This document shows, piece after piece, positions 7,137-14,109 of a stretch of DNA of 20,597 bases; within the stretch, counting starts at the first letter, position 1, and the number at the start of each line of letters is the position of its first letter. The position numbers and the translations under genes are program-made. The notes under the pieces are model-generated. The model searched no databases, was not told where the DNA came from, and saw nothing but the letters and a program-made list of their open reading frames with translations. Source of the stretch: a virus; the IMG/VR virus record IMGVR_UViG_3300032271_000515, positions 1 through 20,597 of that record. One strand, written 5' to 3'.

Positions 7137-8002
7137 TCAGCGCTCTCCTGTTTAAACTGTGAACACCACGCAGCTACGCCGCAGAAGTTTCCTGTACAAC
7201 GAACCGGTTCTCCCTTGCGTTCAACAACGTTGAACTTGACATCGGTTGTAGCCAATGCATCTGCCTCCTCTTTGGTATCAAAAACCCTGACGGCGGTCTT
7301 GCGACCGTCCTTCATCACCGCCCACTTGTCACCGCGAACCCAGCGGTCAGCGTCAGTACACAGTGGTAGTTCGTCACCCCAGTCATGTGCTACTTTCGCA
7401 AGACGGTGCGCCTCGATGCGTTCGCGGATAAATTTTTCCGTGACCTCAAGGTCCCAGATTGGAATGTCAACCATTGCAATCGGTGCCTGTGGGTAGTCAG
7501 GCTTGACCGCAGCCTCGCGCCGGGACCAGTCCCGAATGAGGGCGCATATCTTAATCGACCGGACGGTTTGCCCTTTCACCTTGTTGACAAGGTAGGCATA
7601 GCAGTTCTGTTGCTGGTGCCAGTCCTGCTTATCAGCCCGCAGGGACCACGCTGAGGTGAACTTGTAGTCCACGATATCAACCATGTCGCCATCGACCCGC
7701 TGGAGGTCAATGGCACCCGATAGGCGCACCCCGTCAACGTCCAGAAACAATCTCTCTTCTGAGATATGACCTTCAACCTGACTGCGCTCTGCTACTACAT
7801 GTAGTGCGCTGCCCATCATCGACCAGAGCATGTCAGATACGTCCTGCTCCAGCGACTCATTGTGCTCTTCTCGCAGACGCTGAACCCGTGGCGGGGAGAT
7901 AATCTCAGTAACAGAGAAGGTCGCCTTGCCCTTGGTATAGTAGTCACGGGAAGCCAGAGCCATCAACGGCTCAGGTACCCCAAATTTGTTTGTTATCTTC
8001 AT
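7133..8002 (-). CDS. RecB/Cas4-type PD-(D/E)XK exonuclease
   Basis: The 289-aa frame contains GSALHVVAE (His68), GAIDL (Asp99), IVDYK (Asp112, Lys114) and a QQNCYAY motif near 131-137, matching the motif order of RecB/Cas4-like nucleases (PDDEXK_1). Three cysteines cluster at the C-terminus (C269, C274, C280, in RCTGNFCGVAAWC), as in Cas4/AddB iron-sulfur nucleases, although the usual N-terminal fourth Cys is not evident. It probably resects DNA ends to make single strands for ERF. ATG 8002 has a GGGGAA ribosome site; the longer frame from 8056 lacks one. It is the first gene of the leftward operon and is divergent from RusA with 44 bp between. Confidence 0.82.
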   Translation of the reverse strand: MKITNKFGVPEPLMALASRDYYTKGKATFSVTEIISPPRVQRLREEHNESLEQDVSDMLWSMMGSALHVVAERSQVEGHISEERLFLDVDGVRLSGAIDLQRVDGDMVDIVDYKFTSAWSLRADKQDWHQQQNCYAYLVNKVKGQTVRSIKICALIRDWSRREAAVKPDYPQAPIAMVDIPIWDLEVTEKFIRERIEAHRLAKVAHDWGDELPLCTDADRWVRGDKWAVMKDGRKTAVRVFDTKEEADALATTDVKFNVVERKGEPVRCTGNFCGVAAWCSQFKQESAE

Positions 8003-8046
8003 TGTTTCCCCAGCAGTTTGTGCATGATAGGTGAGTCGACGCGAAC

Positions 8047-8409
8047 ATGCAAGCACTTACAGAAATCTGCTTAGAAATTTTTGGTGAGCCAGCTTCCAAG
8101 GCAAACAGCCGTAGGCTCGTGGCCCGCGCAGGTAGGCCCATGTTCATCAAGTCAGAGAAGGCGCTGACCTACGCAGAGTCATTCAAGAAACAATGTACAC
8201 ACGATGTATGTACACCCTTCGATTGTGATGTATGTGTTGAGATAACCATCTACTACGCATCGCGTAGGCCCGACCTCGATGAGTCGCTCATCCTCGACCT
8301 GCTGCAAGGCGTAACATATTTAAACGACCGACAGGTAAAACGTAAGGTCATACAGTGGGGACTCGACAAACAGAATCCCCGTTGTGTCATACGGGTTAGT
8401 CCGTTATAG
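8047..8409 (+). CDS. rusA: RusA-family Holliday junction resolvase
   Basis: The 120-aa protein has the RusA layout. It has an N-terminal EPASKANSRR block, a central beta segment (DVCVEITIYYASRR), then RPDLDESLILDLLQG and YLNDRQV. The acidic residues D76, D78 and D94 correspond to the catalytic Asp set. RusA dimers cut four-way junctions, here probably resolving recombination or replication intermediates before packaging. Four cysteines (C50, C55, C60, C63) in the middle are not typical of the family and might bind metal. The ribosome site before ATG 8047 is weak. ATTTAAAC encodes Leu-Asn of YLNDRQ. A strong terminator follows. Confidence 0.85.
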   Translation: MQALTEICLEIFGEPASKANSRRLVARAGRPMFIKSEKALTYAESFKKQCTHDVCTPFDCDVCVEITIYYASRRPDLDESLILDLLQGVTYLNDRQVKRKVIQWGLDKQNPRCVIRVSPL

Positions 8410-8454
8410 TGCAGGTTGCTCTCGTTGTCTCCTCCAGTGGTGTGACCCACTTTG

Positions 8455-8478
8455 AAGCCCCTTCGGGGGCTTTTTTTT
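8455..8478 (+). terminator. Rho-independent terminator after rusA
   Basis: A perfect 7-bp stem AAGCCCC/GGGGCTT with a TTCG tetraloop runs directly into eight T residues (8471-8478). It lies 46 bp after the RusA stop. Confidence 0.92.
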
Positions 8479-8479
8479 G

Positions 8480-8784
8480 CCTTCTGTAAGGGTTGTTATC
8501 CTCTTGCCTACTCAGGGGGGACTGTGTACGATGGGACTGAGGTCGTCGGTGAAAAACGGCAGGGCCTCGGTCTAGCACTGGTACTGTGGGAAGGGTCTGG
8601 AACACCAGATGGGGCGGCGAAGTTAGCACCCTTGACCCGAAAGGCTGACGATGCAAAGGCAACCGGGATAGGGCTAATGCGCCCAAAATCTTTGAAAGAA
8701 TACGTTAGCAAACGCTCATGTTGGTTAACGTATCTCCAACAAATGTTAAAACAACTAACGTAAGCCAACGTTCTATGTTGGCTA
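8480..8784. other. Intergenic region with structured-RNA potential and an uncertain ORF
   Basis: About 300 bp between the RusA terminator and the HNH gene. A 10-bp RNA stem is possible between 8535-8544 and 8563-8572 (two G-U pairs), followed by a TCTGG-AACA-CCAGA hairpin (8596-8609). The same stretch is open on the plus strand from GTG 8524 (after a run of G) to TAA 8763, giving an 80-aa basic peptide with no recognised domain that ends inside the repeat cluster. I cannot decide between a non-coding RNA, a leader and a small gene. The far end holds the (C/T)TAACGTA repeats listed separately. Confidence 0.4.
8701..8783. repeat. Iteron-like repeat cluster upstream of the HNH/primase genes
   Basis: Three copies of (C/T)TAACGTA occur: inverted at 8701-8708, direct at 8725-8732 and 8755-8762. 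ATGTTGG(T/C)TAA is repeated at 8718-8728 and 8775-8785. A perfect 7-bp stem AGCCAAC/GTTGGCT with a 7-nt loop lies at 8763-8783, directly before the next ATG. The arrangement suggests binding sites for a regulator or replication initiator of the primase-helicase operon. Confidence 0.55.
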
Positions 8785-9045
8785 ATGGGTAAACCTATGA
8801 GCAAAAAGCTTGAGGACAGGAACTGGAAGCATGAATACGAACTTCAAAAAAAGAGAGGTGATACAGAAGGGCAAATAGAAAGACAACGCGCTCGTCGGAT
8901 GTACGACAAGGAAGGCATCGACCGCAGCGGCAAGAACATTGACCATATCAAACCACTTGCAAAAGGTGGTAAGTCAGTTCCCGGTAACTTACGATTGCGC
9001 TCACCTAGCGCAAACAAAGCAGACAACAAACCCAAAAAGAAGTAA
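8785..9045 (+). CDS. Small HNH-motif protein
   Basis: This 86-aa basic protein has a compact HNH core: NIDHIKPLAKGG (Asp53-His54), GNLRLRS (Asn68) and SANKAD (Asn77). That is the D-H...N...N pattern of small phage HNH endonucleases, though the usual zinc Cys pairs are absent and replaced by Ser/Lys. It might nick DNA or be a degenerate structural relative. Starts at 8785 or 8797 are possible; neither has a strong ribosome site, and the 8763-8783 hairpin abuts the first. It ends 2 nt before the primase-helicase start, so the two are probably co-translated. Confidence 0.75.
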   Translation: MGKPMSKKLEDRNWKHEYELQKKRGDTEGQIERQRARRMYDKEGIDRSGKNIDHIKPLAKGGKSVPGNLRLRSPSANKADNKPKKK

Positions 9046-9047
9046 GC

Positions 9048-10730
9048 ATGCAAGTTGAAGCACTTGTTGCGTCATTGCATGTGCATCAACACGCCCGTGT
9101 TGTTTGCCCCAATTGCTCTGACGACCGGAAGAAAAGGGATAAAGACCTAGTCATAAACCGTAACGGGGATGTCTGGGTCTTTTTTTGTCACCACTGCAAC
9201 ACCAAGGGCATCGTCCCTGTGTTTAAACGCGAGAAGCAACCAATGGTTCAGGTTCAATCAATCAATTCAAACAACTTTGATTTTCTTCAACAGGAACACT
9301 ATGACTTTTTATCGACGCGAGGCATCAGCAAGACAACCGCTGATACCGCGCAGCTTTTCGCAGCTACTAAATTCTTTCGCAAGCTTGACCGCACCGCTAA
9401 AGCGGTAGGCTTCCCTTATTACAAGGGGGGCAAGATGGTTGGCGTTAAGTATCGCTGCATCGAAACGAAGGACTTCACGCAGGACGCTGGCGGCAACAAT
9501 GAGTTCTATGGGATTGATGACATCAAGGATGGTCCCATCGTCATCGTCGAAGGCGAGATTGATGCATTGACACTCAGGGAGTGTGGCATCGACAACGTTC
9601 TATCGGTTCCCTCCGGGGCACCTATGAAAGTCAGCAACGGAAAGATTGACGCGAGCGAAGATAAGAAGTTTGAGTTCGTCTGGAATGCGTTCGACGTTCT
9701 GAGCAAGGCACCCTACGTCACCATCGCCACTGACAATGATGCTGCCGGTCAGGCATGCGCCGAAGAGCTTGCCCGTCGAATCGGTAAAGACCGCTGCCGC
9801 CTCACGACCATCCCGGCAAAGGATTTGAATGAGGTCATGCTCAAGGATGGGGCTGACGCTGTAAAGCAAGTGATTGCATCGGCCACGCCGTACCCGGTTG
9901 CGGGGCTGTCTCAGGCCACCAAGTATGAGGACCGTTTAAACGACCTATGGACCAAGGGCAACGGCAAGGGTGAATCGACCGGATATTCAAACGTCGACCA
10001 GATTTACACGGTAGCTCAGGGCCAGCTAACGGTGGTCACCGGTTATCCGTCATCAGGCAAATCAAACTTTGTTGACCAGCTTATGGTGAACTTAGCGAAA
10101 GCGCATGATTGGAAGTTCGCCATCTGCTCGTTTGAGAACGCACCGGAGATTCACATTTCCCGGTTGATGGAGCTTTACAGCGACAAGCGATTCTTTGATG
10201 GGGTTCAACGTATGAGCCAACAGGAAAAGGACGCAGCGTTTAAATGGGTAAACGACCACTTTCTGTTCCTTGATTCCGAAGGGGTAGAGCCATCGACCAT
10301 CGACTCGATTCTTGAAAGAGCGAGAGCGGCGGTCGCCCGCATCGGAATTCGGGGTCTGGTCATCGACCCCTACAACTACATCGACAACGGGAAGGGGCAA
10401 GCAGAAACAGAGTTTATATCTGGCATGTTGACCCGCGTCCAAGCCTTCGCAAAGGCTTACGGGGTCCATGTGTGGTTCGTTGCTCACCCAAGCAAAATCA
10501 CGCGCTCAGGCATGGATTTACCGCGCCCTGACGGCATGGCAATCAGCGGCAGTATGGCGTGGTGGGCAAAGGCTGACTGCGGCATCACCGTGCATCGGGC
10601 AAAGCCCAACGTTGAAATCGCAGTGTGGAAGTGTAGGTACCGGTGGATAGGCCAGCAGGGTGAAACCACACTGGCGTACAACAAGGTAACCGGCTCCTAC
10701 TTTGAGGATGAATCCGACGACTTCATCTGA
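9048..10730 (+). CDS. T7 gp4-like primase-helicase
   Basis: This 560-aa protein has the full bifunctional layout. A zinc-binding domain has C20-PN-C23 and C47-HH-C50. TOPRIM has VEGEIDAL (E169) and TDNDAAG (D229-D231). A DnaB/gp4-type RecA fold has Walker A GYPSSGKS (332-339) and Walker B GLVIDPYN (about 436-443), with a later helicase His in VWFVAHPSK. The C-terminus is acidic (EDESDDF), like the gp4 tail that contacts DNA polymerase. It unwinds the fork and makes primers. Length fits T7 gp4 (566 aa). No DNA polymerase gene lies in the window. GTTTAAAC-type motifs at 9221, 9934 and 10238 encode Phe-Lys, Leu-Asn and Phe-Lys. Confidence 0.93.
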   Translation: MQVEALVASLHVHQHARVVCPNCSDDRKKRDKDLVINRNGDVWVFFCHHCNTKGIVPVFKREKQPMVQVQSINSNNFDFLQQEHYDFLSTRGISKTTADTAQLFAATKFFRKLDRTAKAVGFPYYKGGKMVGVKYRCIETKDFTQDAGGNNEFYGIDDIKDGPIVIVEGEIDALTLRECGIDNVLSVPSGAPMKVSNGKIDASEDKKFEFVWNAFDVLSKAPYVTIATDNDAAGQACAEELARRIGKDRCRLTTIPAKDLNEVMLKDGADAVKQVIASATPYPVAGLSQATKYEDRLNDLWTKGNGKGESTGYSNVDQIYTVAQGQLTVVTGYPSSGKSNFVDQLMVNLAKAHDWKFAICSFENAPEIHISRLMELYSDKRFFDGVQRMSQQEKDAAFKWVNDHFLFLDSEGVEPSTIDSILERARAAVARIGIRGLVIDPYNYIDNGKGQAETEFISGMLTRVQAFAKAYGVHVWFVAHPSKITRSGMDLPRPDGMAISGSMAWWAKADCGITVHRAKPNVEIAVWKCRYRWIGQQGETTLAYNKVTGSYFEDESDDFI

Positions 10731-10735
10731 GAAAA

Positions 10736-10766
10736 CCGCATGCGGGATGTTGGAAACCGCATGCGG
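10736..10766. repeat. Two tandem CCGCATGCGG palindromes 21 bp apart
   Basis: Perfect 10-bp palindromes at 10736-10745 and 10757-10766, each preceded by AAA, immediately after the primase-helicase stop. A 21-bp spacing is two helical turns, typical of paired operator sites. Confidence 0.7.
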
Positions 10767-10774
10767 AGTTTGAA

Positions 10775-10807
10775 CCGGAGTTTGAAAAGCAAACTCCGGG
10801 TTTTGTT
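10775..10807 (+). terminator. Terminator after the primase-helicase gene
   Basis: A perfect 10-bp stem (10775-10784 with 10790-10799) and an AAAAG loop are followed by GTTTTGTT. The stem is strong and the T tract interrupted by one G. Confidence 0.8.
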
Positions 10808-10862
10808 GCAAAAGCTTCTGTAACCCGCATAAACACTGGAAAAGCAAACTCCGGGTTTTGTT
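10785..10862. repeat. 23-bp direct repeat of the terminator 3' half
   Basis: The 23 bp at 10785-10807 (loop, 3' arm and T tract of the terminator) recur exactly at 10840-10862, 55 bp downstream. The second copy lacks the matching 5' arm but can form a weaker AACCCG/CGGGTT stem (10822-10827 with 10852-10857). Confidence 0.85.
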
Positions 10863-10881
10863 TCACAGAGCGTTTAAACGG

Positions 10882-11097
10882 TTAACCAATCAGCGGCAGT
10901 GCGCTGCGTTCATATGCCATGTCGAAGTAGTCGCCCATTGGCCTACTGAACATTGACGGGTTAGCGCCCATGTTTAAACCAAGCAGATAAATTGCCTTGT
11001 CTCGGTCTATGTCATGGGTTGCTATTCCAAGCTTCTTGCCATCAAGGTCAAGCCAGCATGCGTACCAAATGCCTTTGCGCTGGTATGTCTTAATCAT
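10882..11097 (-). CDS. Hypothetical protein (71 aa), arm-binding-like
   Basis: The N-terminal half (GIWYACWLDLDGKKLGIATH followed by DIDRDKAIYL) faintly resembles the arm-type DNA-binding domain at the start of phage integrases, which also pairs a WY-x-gk strand pattern with a 'dr..A' helix. No integrase catalytic domain follows, so this is only a suggestion. It is the last gene of the long leftward operon. GTTTAAAC at 10972 encodes Leu-Asn, and another copy lies 3 bp past its stop, exactly 100 bp away. Confidence 0.6.
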   Translation of the reverse strand: MIKTYQRKGIWYACWLDLDGKKLGIATHDIDRDKAIYLLGLNMGANPSMFSRPMGDYFDMAYERSALPLIG

Positions 11098-11257
11098 TTT
11101 CGTATTCCTTGTTTTCTAAAATTTCAATGTTAATAATATCTGGATGAGTATCCAAACCACAACGGTTAATATAGTCATTTAACTTCCATTTTGATTCAAA
11201 GTTATGCCACCATTTATTCCCGTTGCGAAACTCCCATTTTAATGTGAATGGATACAA
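11090..11257 (-). CDS. Small hypothetical protein (55 aa, TTG start)
   Basis: The frame runs from TTG 11257 to TAA 11090. The peptide contains PFTLKWEFRNGNKWWHNFES, then an acidic end LENKEYEND. Its stop overlaps the start of the following gene by 8 nt, and its start lies within the end of the preceding one. No ATG is available, so the start is uncertain. Aromatic/basic-first, acidic-last composition; no known family. Confidence 0.55.
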   Translation of the reverse strand: MYPFTLKWEFRNGNKWWHNFESKWKLNDYINRCGLDTHPDIINIEILENKEYEND

Positions 11258-11478
11258 TTAAATTCTCCGGTTTGAATTGCGCTAGTTATTTGCCCAAAGT
11301 ATTTTGACTTCATTCCTCTGGGGCTAGTGTCAATCTTATGCCACCCAAAGGATTCAACTACATTAAAGTCTGCGTGTTTAATAATCAAATCATTCAATAG
11401 GTTGGCCTGTCTATGCGAAAGGCCAGACCACACAACTTCTGAGCCGTCGCAAAGCTCGACCCAAAATGCGTTACTCAT
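11239..11478 (-). CDS. Hypothetical protein (79 aa)
   Basis: Unrecognised. It begins MSNAFWVELCDGSEVVWSGL, has a helical RQANLLNDLIIKH segment, and ends with NCIHSH. ATG 11478 has a GGAG ribosome site 5-6 nt upstream. The C-terminal coding sequence is shared with the start of the 55-aa gene in another frame. Confidence 0.62.
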   Translation of the reverse strand: MSNAFWVELCDGSEVVWSGLSHRQANLLNDLIIKHADFNVVESFGWHKIDTSPRGMKSKYFGQITSAIQTGEFNCIHSH

Positions 11479-11487
11479 TGCATCTCC

Positions 11488-11691
11488 CTAATGCTTAGTA
11501 ACATCATCATCAAATTCAATGTCAAGTGTTTTTGCCACAAACTTAACTATTGCATCTGCCGGTATTCCAGCGATTTTAGATGCGTGATGCAATACCATGA
11601 CCAATGAAGGTATAACATCGTCTATTTCCTCCCCGTTTAAAAGCTCTGCAATTGCTGTAGATAGCTGTATTGTCCTGTCAACTTGGTCCAT
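11488..11691 (-). CDS. Hypothetical helical acidic protein (67 aa)
   Basis: Predicted all-helical with an acidic C-terminus (IEFDDDVTKH). ATG 11691 follows the HD-hydrolase stop by two bases, and AAGGAT inside that gene's last codons acts as its ribosome site, so it is probably coupled to the hydrolase. It could be a partner or antidote-type protein, which is inference from position only. Confidence 0.6.
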   Translation of the reverse strand: MDQVDRTIQLSTAIAELLNGEEIDDVIPSLVMVLHHASKIAGIPADAIVKFVAKTLDIEFDDDVTKH

Positions 11692-11693
11692 GA

Positions 11694-12221
11694 CTAATCC
11701 TTCATTTTGGCGTAAGCGGTATCAAACATTTCCTCCATCCAACCATCCGTACCTGCAAGAGCAAACCGTACACGGATTAGATAATCCTTGTACGCTTCTT
11801 TCTTTGCATCGCTCCAGCCCGAATCTTCAAGGTCAATCAGGTTGCAGGTTACGTCTGCAAGCTTAATCAACCTCGCGCCATCGCTCAGAAACTTAACATT
11901 GCCAATTATGTATTCCCTCCTTTCTGGTATATCGGCAGGGTATGTAAGTTCCTTCACATAACCGGCAATCTCTTTACCGAAGAACAATTCAATCTCTTCA
12001 ATTGTTGTATCGGTATCCTCCACAACGTCATGCAGTATTGCGGCGGCAACCATCTCCACCGTTGCCATTAGAGCGCAATCCACAGTCAATGCAACATTCA
12101 TTGGGTGAGCGATGTAAGGTGTTACGCCGTCAGCCCGAAAGTCATTTACATGTTTCATGCTCGCATACTTGTATGCTTTTAAAACCAACTTGTGGTCAAT
12201 GTAAGTAGCACCTTCTCTCAT
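11694..12221 (-). CDS. HD-domain hydrolase, RelA/SpoT-Mesh1-like
   Basis: This 175-aa single-domain protein carries the RelA/SpoT hydrolase motif set: TPYIAHPMNVA (H39), AAILHDVVEDTDTT (H64, D65 and E68-D69) and LIKLADVTCNL (D123, N127). The spacing and the surrounding GKEIAGYVKELT helix match small alarmone hydrolases of the Mesh1 type, which remove pyrophosphate from (p)ppGpp or NADPH phosphate using Mn. There is no synthetase, TGS or ACT domain. A phage enzyme of this kind could block the host stringent response or nucleotide-based defence signalling (inference). ATG 12221 has a GGGGGA ribosome site. It lies directly downstream of the VWA gene. Confidence 0.83.
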   Translation of the reverse strand: MREGATYIDHKLVLKAYKYASMKHVNDFRADGVTPYIAHPMNVALTVDCALMATVEMVAAAILHDVVEDTDTTIEEIELFFGKEIAGYVKELTYPADIPERREYIIGNVKFLSDGARLIKLADVTCNLIDLEDSGWSDAKKEAYKDYLIRVRFALAGTDGWMEEMFDTAYAKMKD

Positions 12222-12229
12222 AAATCCCC

Positions 12230-13012
12230 CTAGGCAATTGCCTTCAGTATGTTTCCGAAAGACTTGGATGCCATGTCTTTTGGTGTTTTAACATTAGCCG
12301 CATTGTTAAAGCATTCAGTAACCCTTGTGTCACCAATGCCAATCGCAACAACTTTGATGCCACGATTATCTGCAAAGCCTTGCAGATATTTCATGTGCTC
12401 AACTTTGTACGAATCAGCGTCAGTGATAACAAAGAAAACCTTGCGGGCCTCCGGTCTACGCGCTAGCTCGTCAAGCTTTGTATAAACGGCAGAGTAATCT
12501 GGCGTCCCGCCCGAAGCCATATGAAGCATCGACCCAAGCTTTGCAGCAGCTTTCTGCAACGATTCTCCCCACTGTTTAAACGGCAGGAAGGTAACCCTTT
12601 GCACCGTAACGTTATCAGTTATTTCTGCCCCGCCCTTGAACCCGGTAATCTCAAACGATGCATTCGACTTGCTAATGATGTTAGCAAGGTGAATTGCAAT
12701 CGCTTGCGCGGTTGTAATCCGGTTCATTTCATCACCGCACGAAAAGCTCATCGACCAACTGCAATCAATCAGTATTGAAACCGCAGCGGTGTCAGCCTCT
12801 TTCAATTCACGCCGCGAGAATATGTTTGCCTGTCCAGCAGCGAACCGCGTATAAGCCCTACGGTCAAGTCGACCGGACTCTTCACGGGTCGACCAACCGA
12901 CAAAGTCAATCGACCGCAGCGCAGCCAGTATTTTTGCCTTGGTCGCTGCAATACCCTGAATCGGGTTATGCAGCACTTCGGCATAGGTTTTTTCGCAATG
13001 TGCTTTGTTCAT
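12230..13012 (-). CDS. CobT-like VWA-domain protein
   Basis: This 260-aa protein contains a complete MIDAS metal site: LIDCSWSMS (D83, S85, S87), GGTPD (T170) and ITDAD (D198). The approach GRLDRRAYTRFAAG to the VWA domain matches the region just before the VWA domain of cobaltochelatase subunit CobT. In CobT and in MoxR-associated VWA proteins, this domain docks on the AAA+ ring. Here it is a separate gene, one base after the stop of the HExxH/acidic gene that resembles the rest of CobT. No CobN-like chelatase is present, so a protein-remodelling role is more likely than cobalamin synthesis (inference). ATG 13012 has a GGGAC ribosome site. Confidence 0.85.
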   Translation of the reverse strand: MNKAHCEKTYAEVLHNPIQGIAATKAKILAALRSIDFVGWSTREESGRLDRRAYTRFAAGQANIFSRRELKEADTAAVSILIDCSWSMSFSCGDEMNRITTAQAIAIHLANIISKSNASFEITGFKGGAEITDNVTVQRVTFLPFKQWGESLQKAAAKLGSMLHMASGGTPDYSAVYTKLDELARRPEARKVFFVITDADSYKVEHMKYLQGFADNRGIKVVAIGIGDTRVTECFNNAANVKTPKDMASKSFGNILKAIA

Positions 13013-13013
13013 A

Positions 13014-14108
13014 TTAGTCCCAAGTAAATTTGTAAATTGTGGGCTTCCGGCAGGTAGGGCGCGGTTCGTCAGTGGTGTCGACCTCTGCGCCGTAGGGCTG
13101 CAACTCCTTTCCCATGTCGGGTTCTACGTCGCGCTCCTGAGTACCGGCACCAGCACCGGGGCCTTTGTTCTCATCATCCTCGTCACCAGCCTCGTTGCCC
13201 GCCTCGTTGCCCGCCTCATTACTAACATCGTCACCGGGTTGGTCGGTGCTATCGCCCGGTTCATTACCGTCACCGGTTTCGCCTTCCTCACCGGTTTCAC
13301 CGGTTTCACCGTCTTCGCCTTCGCCGTCTTCACCAGTATCGTCGCCACCGTCACCGTCGTCGTCGCCGCCCTCACCAGCTTCGCCGTCTTCACCGGTATC
13401 ACCGCCATCGTCGTCGCTTGGTCCATCGGGGGGTTCGTCTTTCCCACCTTCGGGGGGCGGGGCAACCGGCTTCAGTGCGTTTAAACGCTCAAGCAACTCC
13501 ACCGCAATCGCGACAATCTCCAGCGTCGACTTAGCCTTGTGAGCTTTCTTCAAGGCCCATTGCATTGGCTCCTTGTAGCGCGACTCTTTGAGAACCGGGG
13601 GCAGCGCAATCTTGTAGCCGTTCATCCGGCGACCTTCGACCGCCAACTGAAAAGCCAGATTGCCGAAGTCATCGGGATGAACGTAGGTGCCGCCCATCAT
13701 CTCGTTAATCAGGTTTTCAAACAGCGACCGCGCATTACCTGCAATACCCGAATCGATTACCTTCTTTTCAATGCGGGGGTCCTCCAGCCCGTTAATCAAT
13801 CGGCAAAGAACAGGGTTGCCACGGTGAACATCCCAAGGTTCATTGTCGGTATACCAAGCATGACCAAGCTCATGCAGCGCCATCGCAACAAACTTGGGCA
13901 TGGTCTTGCGAGGTATCTGCCCGTTGTCGTCAACGTTGGGGAACCGGAAGGTCGCATCAACTATGCGAGTACCGGGGTATTGGGTAAATTGAATCGAAGC
14001 TCCAGTGCCATACCACTGAAACTCCAGAGTGTCGAACATGTAATCCGACGACTTAAACACCCGCTCAAGCGTCGTCACGACGCCGCGTTTAAACTCAGAA
14101 CCTAGCAT
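13014..14108 (-). CDS. HExxH metallopeptidase-like protein with acidic linker (CobT N-terminal-like)
   Basis: Residues 1-215 form a globular domain with ALHELGHAW (H79, E80, H83) and downstream GLEDPRIEKK (E109 or E114 as possible third ligand), a zincin-like arrangement. Residues 224-315 are low complexity, dominated by Asp, Glu and Gly, with a tandem NEAG repeat near 298-309. The end is basic/aromatic (RKPTIYKFTW). CobT has the same order: N-terminal domain, acidic linker, VWA; here the VWA follows as the next gene. The 'LEDPRIE' type motif also occurs in CobT-like proteins. ATG 14108 has a GGAG ribosome site. Protease activity is plausible but unproven. Two GTTTAAAC copies are inside. Confidence 0.75.
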   Translation of the reverse strand: MLGSEFKRGVVTTLERVFKSSDYMFDTLEFQWYGTGASIQFTQYPGTRIVDATFRFPNVDDNGQIPRKTMPKFVAMALHELGHAWYTDNEPWDVHRGNPVLCRLINGLEDPRIEKKVIDSGIAGNARSLFENLINEMMGGTYVHPDDFGNLAFQLAVEGRRMNGYKIALPPVLKESRYKEPMQWALKKAHKAKSTLEIVAIAVELLERLNALKPVAPPPEGGKDEPPDGPSDDDGGDTGEDGEAGEGGDDDGDGGDDTGEDGEGEDGETGETGEEGETGDGNEPGDSTDQPGDDVSNEAGNEAGNEAGDEDDENKGPGAGAGTQERDVEPDMGKELQPYGAEVDTTDEPRPTCRKPTIYKFTWD

Positions 14109-14109
14109 C

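Noticed and set aside
8508-8804. 98-aa minus-strand frame across the structured intergenic region
   Set aside because: No ribosome site, no domain, runs through the repeat cluster.
10882-11097. Integrase fragment or attachment site evidence of lysogeny
   Set aside because: Only a weak arm-domain resemblance in 71 aa; no catalytic integrase, tRNA end or repeat pair that would define att.
13005-13542. Plus-strand frames (159 and 125 aa) and a minus-strand 113-aa frame over the acidic linker
   Set aside because: They are low-complexity shadows (Ser/Pro or Val/Phe repeats) of the Asp/Glu/Gly linker in the HExxH gene.
12230-14108. Frameshifted single cobT gene
   Set aside because: The two frames are separated by a clean TAA-T-ATG junction with a ribosome site for the second, so a real gene split is more likely than a sequencing or mutational break.
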